DNA of 64,000 nt from the NCBI RefSeq assembly GCF_047948215.1, contig NC_134455.1:105914495-105978494 (forward strand), read 5' to 3'. The translations under genes and the position numbers were made by a program. Within the stretch, counting starts at the first letter, position 1, and every line of letters starts with the position of its first letter. This DNA comes from Lycorma delicatula. Its lineage: Eukaryota > Arthropoda > Insecta > Hemiptera > Fulgoridae. Of this stretch, positions 21,741 through 33,535 are shown piece by piece. Under the pieces are notes generated by a model. That model was not told where the DNA came from. It was given only the letters and a program-made list of their open reading frames with translations, and did no database searches.

Positions 21741-22500
21741 AAAAAAAAAAAGAAGAAGGAACTGCATCCCACGATATCGTACCTGGTCCAGCCCTGTGAC
21801 ACGGCCGATTCAAGACAAAGAAGATGGCGAGAATGAAGAAGACTTCCCGAAAACCTAAATTCAACAACCATCCTTCTTTCAATCCCTTTACAATCTTGGA
21901 CTAGTATAACTAGTAAAACTGACTTCCTCCAGCAAATTGTACATTGCATAGAGTTCCAAGATGAGCATTCCTGCTAGATCGAAAGGCAATGGCACCGACA
22001 GGCCTTCAGTGGACGGAATAAAGGGGAATCGTGCCGAGAGAAAGAGGCAAATATATTGCTAGTCTCACAAGGACAGCCCAAGTAACATTTTCAAATTGAT
22101 CTATAAGGATTAGACGTAATCCATAATTCCGTACATAAACAGAACCAATATATAACTGACATTAAACAAACAAATAACAATAATAACGATAATAAGAGAG
22201 GCCCAGCAACAAGAGACTATTGTCCAGGTTCTGCGATTAATAGGGGGATATGTATCCCCTTCTTCTCCTTGCATTCCGTTCCGTTCCAAAAATTCAGTTC
22301 AGTACAGTACACTCGATAAATACGAGTACAGTTTGTGATTAATTGCGAGGGCATTGTGCCGTGCCGGAGCATTCAGAATGAGTGTGCGGTAACAAACAAA
22401 AGAAGAGTACGTCACGAGTTTTCCGTTTTGAGATAATGTTTTTGTATACAGTTAAGTATTGGATGAGTTCGTTGTGGTCAAAGGGCATGTGACATTATTC
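21741..22500. other. Unassigned GC-richer block with a promoter-like segment
   Basis: Higher in GC than its flanks and not matched elsewhere in the window. 22292-22310 contains repeated TCAGT initiator-like motifs. ATG at 22378 is followed by a possible splice donor, gtaaca, at 22389, so a first exon is conceivable. The 89-codon minus ORF at 21680-21949 has no recognisable domain. I cannot assign a function. Confidence 0.25.
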
Positions 22501-23639
22501 ATAAATAAAAGTGTAAGCTAGTTTCCTTTAATAAAAATAAAAATTAAATAATTCTTGTATTAAGTGAATTGTTGATTTTGTGATTGTTATCTAGCTGTCG
22601 TAATCTCTTGTTAATTTTCTATTAATCTGTATTAGCTAAAGTAAGGTATATAGTAAAATCGGAATTGTATTTTGATATTTGTAATTGACATATTTCGTAT
22701 ATAGTACATGACTCTAGAGTAAGTAAATTGTATTTGCAAGAATTTTTACATGCGCTACCTCAGATATTCTTTAACTGCGAATATGCGAGAGTATTAATAT
22801 ACTAACATTAGCACATTAAGCTAAAGCAATTCAAAAATATTTTCAAAGTTAATTATTATCCAAATACTCAATCATTTTTCAAGACAATAATTTTGAAGAT
22901 ATTTTACTATTTATATGAATAGATTTCCTTTTGTTTTTGTTTAGTTAATTTTAATAAATTAAAAATATTTATAGATTTTGTTGCTATATTTAAAATAAAT
23001 TTTCCTCCTTATGAACAATTTTACTTTCAAAAAGTATATAATAGTAAAAAAGACAAATTTTACGACTTGAACCAAGCTTTGTTGGTTCAGTCAGCAGCGT
23101 GTGAAAAATAATCATGTAAATGGCTTATTGCGTACATTAAACTACGCTTATAACAGTTTACTTATACTTAAGTTGCATTATTCTTATTGTTTTAAGGTTT
23201 ACGTTTTAAAGGTGAATTCGGTATCTCATCTGATAGGATAATTCGATTCACGTCAAGAAATGGTACAATCGGATTGTAAGTAATACTCAATTGAAAAATT
23301 ATTGTCTTAGAAATTTTTTTTTTTTCATTTAAACGGGAAATAATTTGCAAAAAAATATTTTTAATTAAGTTTTATTTCAAATTTATTTTTTATTTTTTTT
23401 TAAATTAGAATAATGGAAGGAAATTCTACTCTACCTTACAATGTATATCAATGTGTTTCATGGTTATTTCAATAATGAATTTTAGCAGGAAAATTCAAAG
23501 GTTGAAACTCAAACAAAAAATATTTTCAAACTATATTATTTTATGTTCTAATATTATCATCTATGAGAACGTTTATTAACATCTATGAGAATGTTTATAT
23601 TTTATATATTTTTATCCATAATCGTATCAACAATTAAAG
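22501..23639. other. AT-rich non-coding DNA
   Basis: No gene supported. It contains a short perfect hairpin, gaaccaa...ttggttc, near 23069-23088. Confidence 0.55.
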
Positions 23640-23872
23640 TCATTAGCGACTCATCAAGATCTGTGTAAATCTGCCGGTAAACGTGTAGTCTTGAACAGAC
23701 TCATGCTGATTATTCCTGAGACGTGTTGTTAATTGAAACTCAACCACAAAAGAACATCGATATCCACTATCTAGTACCCAAATCCGTATAAAAGCAACTG
23801 CCTTTATTAGGATTTGTATCTGAGAACTCTCGATTTCGAAATCATCTGATTTGTAACTACGAATATATTTAG
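23640..23872 (-). mobile_element. SINE head A, decayed copy
   Basis: Minus-strand copy recognised by attcctgagacgtgttgttaat, caaccacaaaagaacatcg and tctagtacccaaatccg, with a weak B box near 23820. The extreme 5' head and the tail are truncated or diverged. No target duplication was found. Confidence 0.65.
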
Positions 23873-25195
23873 GATATAATAGAGAATGTATTTAAAATTT
23901 TAGAAATGAGAAAGGAAAAATAAATAATAATAATTAAACAACTTTATTAGAATTTCAATCGAGCGATTCGTTTCTGTTAATAGGTAGAATTGAGTTAAAT
24001 GAGTATTAAATTGAATTAAATGATACTCACAGTAATGCTAGTAATTTAGCTTGTACCTAGTATATCGTATAGGAATATAAAATATTCTATTTAATATACA
24101 ATACAATTTTACGCATATGTTTGAGTATTTACCTAAATAATGATAATGCTCAATTACCTCGGAATATAATTAAAAATGCGATATTTGCATAAAGAAATTA
24201 AAAGAGAAAAAAACAACGCAATACGTAAACTCACTTCACCTTCAATTGATAATATCAATTGTTAAGTTCCAAATTCTAAAGGTAATTTGAAGCATCTCAA
24301 TAACTACAATTAAATATCTTAGAAAAAAATTTAAAACTTTAAAAATTCTTATAATAAACGTAATATCTGAATATAAAAAAATTTAAATGTCATATTCTTT
24401 GGGTTAATTTATACATTACGTAACATAATATTTTACTAACAATAGTTCAATTTTTATAATTTCAACTGAAAAACAATATCATAGATGATAATGAGTAATT
24501 TATTGTTACTCGTTTCGAACTCCCAATCACATTACTCACAAGCGACAGAAGCTGATTTTTCATCCGTAATTGAACTGGGTAGATTCATTCTCTAGTTTTT
24601 TATTTATTGTTATTTTTTTAATAATATTATTACATCAAAGAAAGGTCTATTAATTACATTATTAGTTGCAGTTTTAAATATTCAAATTTTACCTTGGCGT
24701 CAATTTTTACTATTTTGCTCTTCGTAGTAGATCTACAATGTAAATTCATTAAGAAGCATCAGTACAGAACGAAGAACTCTTTGTCTTCGTTCCTTAACCT
24801 ATTAGAATAGACTATTTGGCACCAACTTTTATGAATTTTAATAAAATTTACAAAAATATATTAAATAATGAGTATATTTTTCGATTTTGAAACAGACGGT
24901 TTATTTTTTTAAAAAAAGAAACCCTTATTACAAAAAAATTTGTTGTACACAAAAATATTTCTCTGACACTCGTCATATTATCATTAGGTTAATAAAGCTG
25001 ACTACCTGTCAATAATGGTAAAACAATGCATTCCTTTTATTCAGAGTAATCATCTGTTAGACACTAATAAATAATTACTTAACCCAGTTCACACAATTTC
25101 CATAACGCGTAAAATAAAATACGTCTTACAACTGCAAACCGCGTAAGAGCGAATTCATAAAATGGTAATTATAACTTGTTTAAAAGCTTCATCTT
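23873..25195. other. AT-rich non-coding DNA
   Basis: No supported gene or repeat boundary. The A/T-rich sequence shows no protein-like frame. Confidence 0.55.
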
Positions 25196-25207
25196 TTTAA
25201 TTTTTTG

Positions 25208-25918
25208 TACGAAGTAAAGGAAGTATTGTGATTGCAAAAAGTTTCGGTTTTCAGATTTCAACGGAATATCCATATTGACCATCCCTGAATCTATTTTGAC
25301 TAGTCTTGGCGTGACGTCTGTATGTACGTATGTGTCTCGCATAACTCTAAAACGATTAGCCGTAGGATGTTGAAATTTCGGATTTAGGACTCTTTTAACA
25401 TGTAGTTGTGTAGCTCCTCTTTTAATTGCAATTGACTGAACCAAAAGTGTCCAAAAAAACCAAATTACAAAAAATTTGGATTTTGGACTTTTTCTTATCT
25501 CAAAAAAGCCCTCTTTTATGTATATGGTTATTAGTAAGTAGTATTAATAAGTACCACTTATTGAGCATAGGTGGTACTTATTTTCACTGGTCCCACAATT
25601 ATAACCAAATAAAATTTTAATTAAGGAAATATTTGGATCTTACAAGGGAAGGCACATCAGTTCGAATCAGAGTTTATCTCCAATTTTTTTTTTTTAATTT
25701 AAATATATTGATTTATTAATAATTATTAACCTCTAATATTAAAATAATTTTTACGATAAATAATAATTCAATAATAACATTAAAAAAATACGTATATATG
25801 TACGTATAGACGTCTCGCCATAACTAGTCAAAATAGATTCAGGAATTGGCAAAATGGATATTTCCGTTGAAATCTGAAAACCGAAAATTTTGCGATCACA
25901 ATATTTCTTTTCTTCATA
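25208..25918. mobile_element. Fold-back repeat with ~130-bp inverted arms
   Basis: The left arm (25208-25340) and right arm (25790-25918, inverted) match closely: tattgtgatNgcaaaa, tttcggttttcagatttcaa, cctgaatctattttgactag and cgtctNtaNgtacgta. Long inverted arms around a non-coding core suggest a non-autonomous DNA transposon. A hairpin (aataagtaccac / gtggtacttatt, 25546-25557 and 25571-25582) lies inside. A second, partly deleted copy is at 46010-46720. ORFs at 25169-25444 and 25751-25975 are arm translations, not genes. Confidence 0.7.
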
Positions 25919-26219
25919 CCAGGCGGTAAAAATACCAGAATTTATCGATGAAATAAAATTGTATGTACTTTTCATTTTAAAAAATGTGTGTATGTAATTT
26001 AATAGGCATAAAGGATTTCCGCATCAGATTTTTTTAATTTAATCCTGTAGAATATACTTTATAAATATTATTTAGAAACAATCAGTAGTTAAAAAGAACC
26101 GAAGCCAGCCGATATTTTTTCATTTTCACTTAGCGTCTTTGAGATTATTTGGTCAGTTTAATTTACAACGTAAAACATTTCCATCAGATCAACAATTTTG
26201 CTCTACATATTGTAACTGG

Positions 26220-27130
26220 CAGGAAAGTAAATTCGGTTTTCATAAATAAATAGCTTTAGGTTTGTTTTGAAGGAATCCTGTCAATGCTATGTTTTTCCGA
26301 TCGGATCTTCAAACAACTGTGCGAGAGGTTAAGTGTATCACACACAATTGAAAATCATATCAAACGTCTTGTACTCTTTAAGAAGCTCAATATTTAGGTT
26401 AGGATTGAGTAGAAAGAGATTCACTTAACAAAACCAGTCAATATTTGAGATATACATCTCAAACCCAATAAAGTCTACCCTCTTTTTGAAGCTAATCATC
26501 ACTGGTGATGAAAGATTGATTGTCTACAAAATCTCAATCGAAAACTATCATAGTCCAAACGTGTTGAACCGACACAAGCCACACTGAAAGCTGAAGCGCA
26601 TCAAAAAAGGATCATGCTGTCGATTCGGTAGAATTACAAAGTTGTGTATTTTGAGCTTCTTCCAAGATATCAAACGATCAAATTTTGACTTGATCGTGTT
26701 CTAAAAATTATTAAAGTCAAGTTAAGTCTTTTTTATGTTTTCTAAGCCCTTACTTCTTTTTTTTTCTGTTTACCATCCGGAACTACCATAAACTACTTCA
26801 AAAGATGAATGAGGATGATATATATGAAGGTTGATGAAGAGTAGTCTTGTAGTCAATGTAAATGTAGTGTAGTATTGTGTGGTTAATTGAAACAATAAGC
26901 ATCTGTGTTTATTGTCAATAGCTAATGAGACTGGATCAGACAATCAAAGAAAAATCGCCAGAATTGGTAAATCTTTAATTGGTCAAATTTTCATTAATGG
27001 TAATGACCTGAAACCGTTCTTAGTTCAGTTGCTTGGTGATAAGGACCAGTAGTTCTATGAGCGCGGAATCATGAAGTTGCCAGAAAGATGGCATAATGTT
27101 CTGGGACAAAATGAAAAATATATAATTGAT
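26220..27130 (+). pseudogene. mariner transposase relic split by a SINE
   Basis: Plus-strand frames read RLSVSHTIENHIKRL (second HTH), KEIHLTKPVNI, GDERWIVY (first catalytic Asp box) and VVYFELLPRYQTINFD, up to 26695. They resume at about 26905 with YCQ-stop-LMRLDQTIKEKSPEL and finish QFYERGIMKLPERWHNVL and QNEKYIID. This follows a mariner transposase almost end to end, with many stops. Removing the SINE and one copy of gtgtt restores contiguity at the break. Confidence 0.85.
26701..26904 (-). mobile_element. SINE head A, 5'-truncated, with extra 3' flank
   Basis: The body and tail X are followed (in the minus direction) by about 60 bp that is not part of other SINE copies but is present beside the copy at 27605-27930 (ctaaaaattattaaagtcaag region). 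The duplication gtgtt at 26696-26700 and 26905-26909 brackets it within the mariner frame. This pattern fits 3' transduction from the other copy followed by 5' truncation. Confidence 0.75.
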
Positions 27131-27604
27131 TAATATTCATTCTTTGTATAAATAATTGAGTTTTATTTCACACCAGAAAACTGAAATGACTTTTTAGCCA
27201 CTCCAATATTTATATCAAATTCTAAATGAATAGATAGATTTATAATATGAAATTTTATGGTAATCTGTTAAACCTAGATTAAGAGGGGTGGTGAGTCTTC
27301 AATGAATTGATGAATGTTAAAATCCATAATTATTTTAAACACAATAATATTTAAATTGAATATCGCCTAATGCCACGATTATTAGCTTTCATTAGTTAAT
27401 AATTGTAACAACTATCAATTTTATTTACAGGCTCAGGAGGCAAGGAGGCAAGGAGGTAACAATAATTTTGAAGAGGATAATTAAATGTTATGAGTAGAAA
27501 CGATCAGACAAATAAAACACATAATATTTCTAAATTCATTACAAATGAACATGAAAAATTATGCTTAAATTGTTAATGTTTATGCAATGAAGAGAACATA
27601 AATG
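27131..27604. other. AT-rich spacer
   Basis: A/T-rich DNA. A small GGAGGCAA tandem at 27434-27455 follows ttttatttacag. It looks like a splice acceptor with a 25-nt micro-exon but is not convincing. Confidence 0.4.
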
Positions 27605-27930
27605 TTCTAAAAATTATTAAAGTCAAGTCAAGTCTTTTTTATGTTTTCTAAGCCCTTACTTCTTTATTTTTTCTGTTTAGCATCCGGAACTACTATAAAC
27701 TACTTCAAAAGATGAATGAGGATGATATATATGAATGTTAATGAAGAGTAGTCTTGTAGTCAATGTAAATGTAGTGTAGTATTGTGTGGTTAATTGAAAC
27801 CCGACCTCCAAATAATACCGGTATCCACGATCTGGTATTCAAACCAGTTTAAAAGTAACCTTTCTTTACTAAGATTTGAACCTTACAACTTTTGGCTTCG
27901 AAATAAGCTGATTTGCGATGACGAGTTACT
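27605..27930 (-). mobile_element. SINE head A with 3' flank shared with the copy at 26701
   Basis: Minus-strand SINE with body (caccggtatccacgatctgg-like, attcaaacc), a diverged B box near 27873 and tail X, then the same roughly 60-bp flank found at 26701-26760. Over 27605-27798 the two copies differ at only a few positions. Because this copy extends further 5' it is the better candidate for the source locus. Confidence 0.75.
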
Positions 27931-28023
27931 TAGTTTTATAAAAGCGTACTCAAATACTTAGAATTTATGTAAATTAGTGATTAATTTATAAAATGGTTTC
28001 TATTTTACCTACCTTTTTTGGTT

Positions 28024-28026
<3 letters not shown>

Positions 28027-28074
<48 letters not shown>
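28027..28074. repeat. (TA)n microsatellite
   Basis: An uninterrupted run of about 24 TA units, embedded in AT-rich DNA between two SINE insertions. Confidence 0.95.
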
Positions 28075-28081
<7 letters not shown>

Positions 28082-28530
28082 ATTTTTATAATTAAATTAT
28101 AAATGAAGCAAATAAAACAACCATTTAAAATATAACTTTTAATTATATTTTTAATTATTTTTTCATAAAAAAATTAATTAAAAGTCATTCTGAAGAAGCA
28201 GACATCTCTGCTAAAGTAAACAACAAAGGTATAAAAAAAGGAAATGCAGTAAGTGGAAAATTTTGAGAATTAATTATATTCTGCTGCTAGCAGAATATGG
28301 GTGAAATCATTAATTTTAAACCCTCTATGCTGTTTGTGTAATAGTCATATATAAATGTATACATATTTATTTATAAATATTTATGTATATGTGAATGTTT
28401 ATGTGTTTTAACAATTAAAATAAATTGGTTAATATTTCTAAAATAAGAACAATTTAAAAAATGAGTTGGAAATGGAAATGAAGAATGAGGTATTTTAAAA
28501 ATATTTATAGAATAAGTGACAATATATACT

Positions 28531-28684
28531 TTTTGAACCTCAGGGACTACCGTTATGTATTACTTTAGAGGATGAGATGAATTATTTGTTGTAGCGTGCG
28601 TAAAAATGCCATGCCTGACCGGGATTCGAGCTCGGGACCTCCGGATGAAAGGCCGAGACGCTACCATTCGCGCCACGGAGGCTG
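28531..28684 (-). mobile_element. SINE head B with tail X
   Basis: The minus-strand head shows an A box (TGGCGCGAATGG) and a B box (GGCTCGAATCC here, one change from GGTTCGAATCC). The 3' half carries catcctctaaagtaata and acggtagtccctgagg, the same tail type as SINE A. It ends in CAAAAAG. The imperfect 15-bp duplication gtgacaNtataNact occurs at 28516-28530 and 28685-28699 (two differences). Confidence 0.8.
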
Positions 28685-28699
28685 GTGACAGTATAGACT

Positions 28700-29914
28700 T
28701 AAAAATAATTACTTCATTTTTACAAATGTAGAAAAATAAAATATGGTGGCACCGGGAATTGGACCAAAACCTAGAAAAACTAAATGAGTTGAAAAAATGA
28801 TAGAATAGTTTCGAAAAACAGTTGAGGATTTCAAACTATATGAAAAGAAAAAACCAAAGAACAGTTCAAAAGAATTTACAAAAGAGTAATAACAAGAATT
28901 CTTGGAAAAATTTTTTAAAAAATACTGGAACAACGGAAAGAAGAGGAAACGAAGAAATAAAATTCAACGAAATCTAAAAATATCTAATCGAAAGAGAAGA
29001 GCAATTAAAAAAAAAATTAAATTTTATTTATATGTGAGCTCAATTTTAATTAATTTATTTTTAACGTTAACTTGTTTCTATGATTCATTTTTATTTTCTC
29101 TTTTTTTAGCTATTTTATACGTCATTATTGGTGTAAATTATATGTTATAAGCTATAATTTCCATTATTTCATAGCTATATAGTTCTTTTTACGTTAAACG
29201 AAGTAATACAGTCGTACATCATACATAATTTTTACATTCACAGTTTTGTTCAATTGATTTTAAATAAAACATAATTTAAAAAAATTTTATATTTTTTTCT
29301 TAAACTGCATTAATTTAATCAGAAATTAAACAAACTATTTTATTTTTAATTTATGAAATTTTTATTTTCTTTACTTTTCATTATTATAATTATGTACTTT
29401 TTGTCTTTTACTGTCAGAAATATCTACAGTCGTCCTTTAAAATAGTGATTATAACAGATATAATTACTAATTAAAAATATACAAGTATTTTTATAAGAAT
29501 AATCGTTTGCTTATTCGATTTAGTTACAATGAGAAAAAACCAATCGAATCTCTGATAAGTCGCAAGGCATATTATCTAATCATTTTTTCACAACATTCAG
29601 TTATTATTATATAAATTTTTAATATATTTTATAAAAGTAAAATAATTTTTTTTTTTTTTTATATTTACATTGAGGTATAAATTTGAATTAAAGTTGGGCA
29701 AAGGCTTTTTCCAGTTAAAACTTTAAGATCTTTCCCTACATATTTTTTAAGGCCACCTAGATAGTCACCGTTGTTTTCTGAAGAGATTTTTTCGTTAGCT
29801 GGTATCGATTAAAAAAAAAAACTTTCATAATTTCAAAATTGACTAGTCGGTGGTTGTTCAGATTTTTTATTGGTTACTGTAACACAATGGCTTAATAAAA
29901 ATAATTTCTTTTAA
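28700..29914. other. AT-rich non-coding DNA
   Basis: No supported gene. The 82-codon Lys/Arg-rich ORF at 28902-29150 is compositionally what AT-rich DNA gives by chance. Confidence 0.5.
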
Positions 29915-30010
29915 CTAATTATCCACTTAGCAGATACCCCTGTTTAATATGTATGATGTGACGAGTTCAAGGCTCGACTAGGATACTGAGAGACAAACTA
30001 AAAATTTCTA
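29915..30010 (+). mobile_element. Possible third tRNA-like SINE (type C)
   Basis: Contains a tRNA-like segment with a B-box-like gagttcaaggctcgac and the following gactaggatactgagag. The reverse complement of 50035-50145 has a similar order (B-box-like aattgattcctgg, then ctaggatatgaacaa). Two weak copies suggest an old family. The boundaries are unclear. Confidence 0.35.
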
Positions 30011-30279
30011 ATAAATACAATTAATTACTCTAAAAACATAGAAAATAAAATAAATACTATTAATAATAATAATAATGATGAATATATGGCATACAAAATA
30101 GTTAAACAGTTATAGTATAAAAACCAGAATATAGTCTTATTTCCAAAAAAATGTTATAATGACCGCTAGAACCTGATATTGCATTATCAACAATATAACA
30201 TTAGAATAGTTAAAGTTCATACAACCCAATTCTCTGTAAATATTATTACTTTTACTATTTACAATAGAACTACCCTACA

Positions 30280-30900
30280 TTTTATAAATGAATATAATAA
30301 TATCACTTTCACTACTGTTTACCACTAACTCACCCAACTACTTCCTTTATCCACACACTGTCCACAACGGAATGCTCATGATGTACTCTTCAATCGTTAA
30401 TACCACATGCTTACCGATATCGCCGTCACTGCAACCGCGTCGAACTCGGGCTTGTGAAACTGCACTGCTCTCACTTTTTATCACTACTACGCTGAGTATG
30501 GCCTCCCAGAACTTCTAACCCTCTCCGCTAATTCCTGGAAGTATTTAAATCCACTGGCTTGCAGAACCGGTAGCCGCCGCATCCCTTAACAGTTGAAGGA
30601 TAATAATTTGCATCGTCCGCGCCCTTACATTTTCCCATAAATTCTTATTACGGTCCGATAACCCTTAAAAAGCTGTTGAAACAACAAAGCTGTTGAACAA
30701 CACTTTTGGTGGTGCCATTGTCTGTATTACAAAGAACAAGTTGTTAAACCGACCGTTAGTTTACAAAAAAAATTGCAAAAAATTGTAAAAATTTCGAGAA
30801 AAGGAAGAAATTTCCTTCCTCAGTTGGAAGAAATTCGTTATTCTGGCCCTATTACACTATTGTTATCACCTAAATTTCTTCTTAGAGTTTTCCTTGATAA
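30280..30900. other. Unassigned GC-richer block
   Basis: Stands out from AT-rich flanks but has no matching copy in this window and no coding domain. The 76-codon ORF at 30288-30518 is unconvincing. A TATTTAAA box at about 30541 and several C-rich stretches might belong to a promoter or a solo LTR, but I cannot show repeat ends. Confidence 0.25.
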
Positions 30901-31224
30901 TAACGTTCATAATTCTTTAGCTCGTAGTCTGACCTAATTTACATTAATAGTTCTACCAAATAAAACTATCTAATAATATAATCAGAAAATATAATAAGAA
31001 ATAAAAGAACGATGTTAATGATGATAATTTCCTTTAACAGTGTAACATCTATAAAATATGTATACAAAAATAAACACATGTGACAAAAAATTGGTGTTTC
31101 GAGAAATAAAAATACCTCTCAATATCTCTTAAGTTATGTATTTGTTATCATGTAACTTCAGTACTGTTATTTAACTTTAAGTGTTTTGCTGTTGAGTAGG
31201 AGATAGTTTCTAAATTCTCGTCTT

Positions 31225-33535
31225 CATTCAGATTTACCGTTGAAGCCGTTGAACCGTTGTTCGCGATTGTGCTTCCCGGTTTTGCTGCTTGCCGCGGGGT
31301 CGATAGATATGACCGTGATTTTCATTGATGTAGGGCAGAATGTGACCGATTAGTGGTTATCCCTCCTCCCGGTGGTGGAGACCGTGTTGAGGGTGATTAC
31401 TCTGCCAAAGTCTTGCGCCGTTCAGCGTGAGTTAGTCGCTTCAGCCGTTGGCAGGGATTGTCCCATGGGTATGGGAGCCCTTACCCATGGTTGCTACTTG
31501 CGAACCCTAGGATTTCGTATAGTGAGTCAGGAGCCCCCTGACTCCCCAGCCCGGATTAAATCTGAGGCGGCTGTCTGAGGAACCCAGACAGAATTAGTGA
31601 TCCGGGGCGTGCCCAACATCTCTCCGCCCGCAACTTGCAGTACATTGACTGGCGTCGCTTCATTCATGGAAAATTCAACTTCTACGATTTTGTGATAGAA
31701 GATCCACATAAAAACCCTCTCCAGTAGACCCATTGTCTTCTCAAGCGAAGCGAAGGAAGCAAACTGAATTTAGTAATGTTGAAAAGAAGGATTGAACTAA
31801 GTTTCGACCAAAGAGCTAAGATCAATCATTTTGTGATTGCTCAAGAGATCACAGAAGCTACAGAAGGACCTTCAAGGAAACAAGGAAGACTGCTACGGAA
31901 TTGTTTGTTGAATTGTTGAAACCGTCAATGAACTACGATTTTTACGGCTACTCAAAGCCAAAAAGATTGGACATTTTGGACATTGAGTTTGTACCGTATG
32001 GTACTCTAAATCTAAATCTAATCTAATCTTTTTATGGAAAGTAATTGTGTGCAGAGATTTGCTGAACTTCGTAGAAGAAGAAATTGTAGAGAAACTCTAT
32101 GGAAAGGAGTTGCATGTCGACAATGGAATACACGATGAAACAAAGATGTTTCACCCTCCGCGTCGCATGTCTTGACGTTTAAGAAACCCAAATGTCTTGA
32201 AAAAATAAAGGCTGGCTTTCATAAACCGGATGTTCGTCCATTCAATCCGACTCCATTATGTGTTTTGGATGTCAAACATTCTGAGATACATTGGCACGAT
32301 GCACTAGGAAACAGATCTGTCCTTGTGGTGATCCACCACATTACGATGACCTGTGAAGGAATCCGCAAGTTTGTGTCAACTATCATGGCATCACTCAGCG
32401 AGATCGTGAAATTGTCCGATTTAAAAAAAGAAGTAGCAATCCAAGTGGTAAAGACCATTCAAAATGTCATGAATTTCGAAGCTAGAAAAATCGTGCTCAG
32501 CAAATCACTAAAGGTTGCGTCTTATGCTAAGGTTGCTGGAGCTCCTGCATCTATTTTTAAACCAAATGGCATAATCTCTTACTGGCATCAGCTTTAGTGA
32601 ACATGGTTGAACGTATCATTAATGATAAGTTGGGAAGGTCACCAATTAGAGAAACTAGTCCAATGCCGACACAGAAAAAAATCAGATGTTACCAAACAAA
32701 AGATTGTTACACAACCAAGAAATGAGCCTTCGATCAGTCAGACGTGAAAGAAAATGAAAGTAAAACGCATAAGAAGTCTAAACATAATGCACCGACGGTA
32801 AAAATTGAAATAGAGAAAATCCCATTCAGGGAGTTGGTAGAGAAAACGTCGTAATTGTAGGTAGAAAAGAAAGTTGGACAAGTATCAATGGAGCCCCCGA
32901 AAGCTTGGAGGCTTCTAAAAGATAAGGTGAGTTCTTTTGCCGCCCCAAACATTTCAGCGAGGAGTGGATGAGCTTAGACTCTGATGCAATACTCACTGAA
33001 CTATCTATGTCACTAACATCTAATGTCGGCAGCAAGACATCCTCGGTGATTTACTATGGATGATCGGAAGCTTCAGATACCCTGGAGACGAAAGTGAAGG
33101 CCGTCAGAAGGATGCAGAAAATAAAGAAAGAAAAAATGGACTCAAAGTAAATCTACACAATAAATGGTACAAGTTTACTTTTTAGTTTTTTTTTACGAAT
33201 TTTAATTAAGGATGAGTTTTTAAGGATTGTGTGATCATTACATCTACTTGAAAGATATGGCAGCATTTAATTAGAAACGGATGTATATTTTTAAGAGGCA
33301 ACGCCCTATTCACTTTTATCATCTTGTATTTCTTTCTTGGGGTTTTAATATATTATGACAAGTCTATTACTGTACAAAATATCTGACAAGACTACTCTTC
33401 TGACCAGGTAGCTAATTATTTTACCAGGAAGCGAAAGAATTTTTTCATTTTTTGTTTGAAAACAGGACTAATGACCACAGCAGTCGATGTTCGTACTCAT
33501 CCCAAAAAAAAATAAATAAATAAAATAAATTACGA
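31225..33535 (+). mobile_element. Jockey-like LINE lacking ORF2
   Basis: A GC-rich leader begins near the CATTCAG at about 31228. A decayed Gag-like ORF1 follows (31785-33165), then directly a 3' untranslated region whose landmarks (cttggggttttaatatatt, gacaagactactcttctgacc, cgatgttcgtactcatccc) end in an (A)n/(TAAA)n tail at 33506-33530. No endonuclease or reverse-transcriptase motif exists between ORF1 and the 3' end, so ORF2 was lost by an internal deletion. Exact ends and target duplication were not determined. Confidence 0.7.
31785..33165 (+). pseudogene. LINE ORF1 (Gag-like, CCHC zinc knuckles), decayed
   Basis: RNA-binding structural protein of Jockey-like LINEs. Visible segments in changing frames: RRIELSFDQRAKINHFVIAQ near 31790, RNCRETLWKGVAC near 32085, then LTFKKPKCLEKIKAGF and VRPFNPTPL. 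The zinc knuckles are spread over shifted frames near 32260-32420 (CFGCQTF...ARC, CPCGDPPH, and a broken third one before NCPI). EVAIQVVKTIQNVMNFEARK follows. The longest uninterrupted piece is 32172-32597. Multiple stops make it non-functional. Confidence 0.75.

Noticed and set aside
25169..25975. ORFs of 91, 64 and 74 codons
   Set aside because: They translate the inverted arms and core of a non-coding fold-back repeat.
27431..27455. 25-nt micro-exon between tttacag and gtaac
   Set aside because: It is a GGAGGCAA tandem and too short to support by eye; no linked exons.
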